From UBA7672 sp040398425 (GTDB lineage Bacteria > Pseudomonadota > Alphaproteobacteria > Caulobacterales > Hyphomonadaceae): a DNA stretch of 15,339 bases. Position 1 is the stretch's first letter. Every line of letters starts with the position of its first letter. This document shows, piece by piece, positions 12,481 to 15,339 of the stretch. The stretch spans positions 1-15,339 of the forward strand of contig JBBATZ010000074.1 in the NCBI GenBank assembly GCA_040398425.1, read 5' to 3'. The position numbers and the translations under genes were made by a program. The notes beneath the pieces were generated by a model. The model searched no databases. It saw only the letters and a list, made by a program, of their open reading frames with translations, and had not been told where the DNA came from.

Positions 12481-14964
12481 CTGAAACTTGGGACATTGAA
12501 GTCCGCCATCCTCGCTGGCGTCGCGGCCACGCCGCTGATGTTAGGGGCCGCCTTCGCGCAATCCGCGCCCGGCGACAAGGACGTTATCATCGTCACGGGC
12601 ACGCGCGTTGCTGACCGGACCGCGCTGGACACCGCTGTTGCGGTTGACGTCGTGGGCTCGGAGGAGCTGGAAAAAGGCGGCGTTACCGAGATAAACCAGG
12701 CGCTTGCTGTCGCTCTCCCCTCATTCAACTTCCCGCGGCCGGCGCTGAACGACGGCACGGACACCGTGCGTCCCGCCGCGCTGCGTGGCCTCGCACCGGA
12801 CCAGACGCTGGTGCTGGTCAACTCCAAGCGCCGCCACTCGGCCGCTCTCGTCAACGTCAACGGCTCGGTCGGACGCGGTGCCTCGGCGGTCGACATGAAC
12901 ACAATCCCCACCTCCGCGATCTCCGGCATCGAAGTGCTGCGTGATGGCGCGTCGGCACAGTACGGCTCTGACGCGGTCGCGGGCGTCATCAACGTGCGCC
13001 TGCGTGAAGCCAGCGATGGCGGCGGCGCATCTGCCTCTCTCGGCATGCGCGTTTCCGAATACACCGTGCCCGTGACCCGGCCGGTTGCCGGCCTGCCGAT
13101 CAATCCTGGCAGCACGATTTCGCGCGACGTGCGTGACGGTCAGCTGTTCACGCTGAACGCCTGGAAGGGCCTCGCGCTCGGCCAGGACGGCTTCCTCACC
13201 GTGTCCGGTGAAGTGAAGCTGCAGCAGCGCTCGGAGCGCGATGGCTACGACACGCGCCAGAACTATCCGTTGCTTGCTGGCGGCGCATTCGATCCGCGCG
13301 AAGCGAGCGTCAATCGCTTCAATGCCTGGACCGGCGAGCCGGAAATCGACCAGTACACGGTGTTCGCGAACGCGGGTTATGATCTCGGCGATACGACGTC
13401 GCTCTATGGTTGGGCCAGCTATCAGAACCGCGACTCGGTGTCGGCCGGTTTCTATCGCCGCGCGCTCGACGCCCGTAACGTGATCCAGATCTACCCGGAT
13501 GGCTTCCTGCCGCTGATCAACCCGGAAGTCGAAGACGCCTCGCTTGCCGGTGGCGCACGCTTCGCTCTCGGCGACTGGGACATGGACGCCTCGGTGGTCT
13601 ACGGCTCCAACAAGATGGACTTCACCATCAAGAACACGCTGAACCGCTCGCTCGGAATCGCCTCCAAGACGGCATTCGACGCAGGCGGCTTCCAGTACCA
13701 GCAGGTCGTGGCCAACGTCTCTGGCGTGAAGCAATACAATGTCGGCCTCGCCTCGCCGCTCAACGTCGCGGCCGGCATCGAGGCCCGCCAGGAATTCTAC
13801 AAGATCAACGCCGGTGAGCCGGACAGCTATCGCAATGGCGGCGTCCTTCTCGGAGGCGCTCCGACTGCCTCCGGCTCGCAGGTCTTCCCGGGCTTCCGTC
13901 CGGCGAACGAAGTCGATCAAGACCGCACCGCCGTCGGCCTCTATATCGACCTCGAAGCCAACATCACCGACGCCCTGCTCGTCTCGGGCGCCATTCGTGG
14001 CGAGTCCTATTCGGACTTCGGCGAGACGGTCACAGGTAAGCTCGCCGCGCGTTACGACTTCAACGACGCGTTCGGGGTTCGCGCCTCGGTCCAGAACGGC
14101 TTCCGCGCGCCGTCGCTGCAGCAGCAGTTCTTCGCCACGACGTCGACCAACTTCATCGGCGGCGTACCGTTCGACATCACCACATTCCCGGTCACGGATC
14201 CGGTGGCTGTCGCTCTCGGCGCCCAGCCGCTGGAGGCTGAAGAGTCGCTCAACTACTCGCTCGGTGCCGTCTTCCAGATGGGCGACTTCAACATGACGAT
14301 CGATGCCTACCGCATCGACGTCGACAACCGCATTGTACTGTCGGAAAACCTGACGGCGCAGAACGTGCGCGACTATCTGACGACGCAGGGCTTTGTCGGC
14401 GCCGGCGGCGGCCGCTTCTTCATCAACGGCGTCGACACCGAGACGCAGGGCGTGGACCTTGTCACGAACTACTCTTTCCCGGAAACTCCGGTCGGACAGT
14501 TCGACGTCACCTTCGGCCTCAACGTGTCGAACACTGACGTGACCAAGGTCCCGTCGATCCCGGTGCTTTCGGCCCTCACCCCGGCGCCGGTCCTGTTCGG
14601 CCGCGCCAACACGCTGACCTTCGAGGAGGGCTCGCCCGCCGACAAGGAAACGCTGTCGGTTGACTGGACGCTCGGCGCAATCAGCGCCACGGTCCGCGCC
14701 ATCCGTTACGGCGAAGTCGTCCAGCCGGACAACAACCCGATCTTCGACCATAAGCTGTCCGCCAAGACAGTGCTCGACCTCGAAGCCCGCTTCGCCGCGA
14801 CGGACAACCTCACCCTGTCGCTCGGCGCCGACAACCTGTTCGACGAATATCCGGATGCGTTCCCGGTCGCTCTCAACACGACCGGCAACACGCCCTTCTC
14901 GAACTACACGCCCTTCGGCTACTCGGGCCGCTTCGTCTACGTCAAAGCGGGTATGACCTTCTAA
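12481..14964 (+). CDS. TonB-dependent outer-membrane receptor
   Basis: A protein of about 827 aa. A signal peptide (KLGTLKSAILAGVAATPLML then GAAFA, cut about residue 26) is followed by a TonB-box-like DVIIVTGTR (34-42), a plug domain with ALRGLAPDQTLVLVNSKRRH and VLRDGASAQYGSDAVAGVIN (152-171), and a long beta-barrel ending GRFVYVKAGMTF. The final Phe is the usual outer-membrane insertion signal. It imports a siderophore, vitamin, sugar or other ligand using TonB-ExbBD energy; the ligand cannot be told. The frame is open from TTG at 12304, but residues before the signal peptide look like untranslated sequence. The start is set at CTG 12481 because AAGGGAGAG lies 4 nt upstream and a perfect signal peptide follows; TTG at 12496 is the alternative and would shorten the signal by five residues. 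A strong terminator follows the stop, so this is the last gene of its unit. Confidence 0.93.
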   Translation: MKLGTLKSAILAGVAATPLMLGAAFAQSAPGDKDVIIVTGTRVADRTALDTAVAVDVVGSEELEKGGVTEINQALAVALPSFNFPRPALNDGTDTVRPAALRGLAPDQTLVLVNSKRRHSAALVNVNGSVGRGASAVDMNTIPTSAISGIEVLRDGASAQYGSDAVAGVINVRLREASDGGGASASLGMRVSEYTVPVTRPVAGLPINPGSTISRDVRDGQLFTLNAWKGLALGQDGFLTVSGEVKLQQRSERDGYDTRQNYPLLAGGAFDPREASVNRFNAWTGEPEIDQYTVFANAGYDLGDTTSLYGWASYQNRDSVSAGFYRRALDARNVIQIYPDGFLPLINPEVEDASLAGGARFALGDWDMDASVVYGSNKMDFTIKNTLNRSLGIASKTAFDAGGFQYQQVVANVSGVKQYNVGLASPLNVAAGIEARQEFYKINAGEPDSYRNGGVLLGGAPTASGSQVFPGFRPANEVDQDRTAVGLYIDLEANITDALLVSGAIRGESYSDFGETVTGKLAARYDFNDAFGVRASVQNGFRAPSLQQQFFATTSTNFIGGVPFDITTFPVTDPVAVALGAQPLEAEESLNYSLGAVFQMGDFNMTIDAYRIDVDNRIVLSENLTAQNVRDYLTTQGFVGAGGGRFFINGVDTETQGVDLVTNYSFPETPVGQFDVTFGLNVSNTDVTKVPSIPVLSALTPAPVLFGRANTLTFEEGSPADKETLSVDWTLGAISATVRAIRYGEVVQPDNNPIFDHKLSAKTVLDLEARFAATDNLTLSLGADNLFDEYPDAFPVALNTTGNTPFSNYTPFGYSGRFVYVKAGMTF

Positions 14965-14987
14965 GGTTCATCACCCGATCAAACGAC

Positions 14988-15023
14988 AAACGCGCTGCAG
15001 GAAACTGCGGCGCGTTTTGTTTT
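14988..15023 (+). terminator. Rho-independent terminator of the TonB receptor gene
   Basis: A 13-bp stem (left arm 14988-15000, right arm 15005-15017) with a single G-U pair closes on a GAAA tetraloop (15001-15004) and runs into TTTTGTTTT (15015-15023). It begins 24 bp after the receptor stop codon. The GNRA loop and T-run make this a textbook intrinsic terminator. A reverse-direction terminator for the minus-strand HNH gene is less likely, because the matching A-rich stretch on the other side is short. Confidence 0.93.
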
Positions 15024-15078
15024 GGGGTTGAACGAAATAGGCTGCCAGTTTGGGCATCCGTTCAAGATCGCGCTGGCG

Positions 15079-15339
15079 TCAGGCTCGATCCTTTTGCGCG
15101 AGTTGATCGCGGCTGCGAGAAATACATGCAGGATCTGGCCTGAATCGGGCCGGCAGCTTCACCTGCTTGCCTTCAAAGAACGGACGATTCTCGACCGTAA
15201 GCTTGAGTCTCTTTGAGACGATAAGCGACATGCCATCATAGAACGAGATCAGATGCTCGTCGAAAGCCCGATCATGCAAGGCATTGAGGCAAATCCCGTT
15301 CGTCGGCGGAACGCGGAGTTCGACGTCTTCTGCCCAAGG
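15079..15339 (-). CDS. HNH endonuclease domain protein, C-terminal part (5' end outside window)
   Basis: A minus-strand frame enters from the right edge and gives 86 residues before its TGA (complement of 15079-15081). It begins PWAEDVELRVPPTNGICLNA and continues LHDRAFDEHLISFYDG. This is the second half of the HNH_2-type (PF13391) nuclease motif: the common pattern is HIxPW, then NGLxLxxLHHxxFDxGLIxxD. The Asn (N14 of the fragment) and the LHD-RAFD segment (H22) are present; the first His of the motif must lie just past the window edge. The remainder (about 35-86) is a basic tail with KGKQVKLP-like character (FFEGKQVKLP). Family members are often type IV or other restriction nucleases, sometimes with an N-terminal DNA-recognition domain; which one cannot be seen here. 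It converges on the TonB receptor gene. Confidence 0.75.
   Translation of the reverse strand, partial: PWAEDVELRVPPTNGICLNALHDRAFDEHLISFYDGMSLIVSKRLKLTVENRPFFEGKQVKLPARFRPDPACISRSRDQLAQKDRA

Noticed and set aside
12721..14751. Long minus-strand open frame (676 codons) opposite the TonB receptor
   Set aside because: The plus-strand frame has clear plug and barrel motifs. The antisense product is rich in Arg, Glu, Val and His with no recognisable fold, which is typical of a GC-rich coding strand read in reverse.
15022..15216. Plus-strand 64-codon open frame after the terminator
   Set aside because: It begins inside the terminator T-run and mostly overlaps the HNH gene on the other strand, which has recognisable motifs; no ribosome site is visible.
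1..15339. Calling the window a defence island because of the TIR and HNH genes
   Set aside because: The two genes are about 14 kb apart, with ordinary metabolic, efflux, chaperone and transport genes between them, and no phage, integrase or methylase genes are seen.

Overview
The window comes from the chromosome of a GC-rich alphaproteobacterium. Codon use is strongly G/C-ended. The ClpB N-terminus, the EmrAB-type pump, the CoA-linked catabolic genes and the large TonB-dependent receptor all suit a Caulobacterales/Hyphomonadaceae-like marine or freshwater oligotroph. That placement is inferred from gene style, not from a marker gene. There are no rRNA or tRNA genes, no insertion sequences and no CRISPR array.

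Layout. (1) 1-126: the tail of a GrpB-family protein, which meets a minus-strand gene end to end (stop codons overlap by 4 bp). (2) 123-854, minus: a small TIR-domain protein whose C-terminus is a ribosomal bL12 (L7/L12) C-terminal domain; this is the most unusual gene here. (3) 855-1027: a divergent control region with short repeats, followed by a secreted HExxHxxQ metallopeptidase-like protein (1028-1678). (4) 1742-5895: a plus-strand catabolic run of an amidohydrolase, a 70-aa membrane protein, an acyl-CoA dehydrogenase, an SDR oxidoreductase and a crotonase-fold protein. A 22-bp palindrome sits in front of the SDR gene. (5) 5892-9449: a TetR repressor divergent from an HlyD/EmrA adaptor and a DHA2 (EmrB-type) MFS exporter, with a clear inverted-repeat operator between them. 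(6) 9629-12247: the ClpB disaggregase, with a possible heat-shock promoter and a 10-bp perfect inverted repeat in its leader. (7) 12481-14964: a TonB-dependent receptor that appears to start at CTG, closed by a strong terminator with a GAAA loop (14988-15023). (8) 15079-15339, minus: the C-terminal part of an HNH endonuclease, cut by the window edge.

How the genes work together. The 1742-5895 run looks like a catabolic module acting on CoA thioesters, with a ring- or ester-cleaving hydrolase beside it; the substrate cannot be named. The TetR/HlyD/MFS set is a classic self-regulated efflux unit. ClpB and the TonB receptor look like independent units.

The best candidate for an undescribed system is the TIR-bL12 fusion. 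In ribosomes the bL12 C-terminal domain is the part that docks translational GTPases, and most of the docking residues are kept here. The TIR half keeps the glutamate expected of NAD-consuming TIRs. A translation-sensing TIR effector is therefore a reasonable, untested hypothesis.
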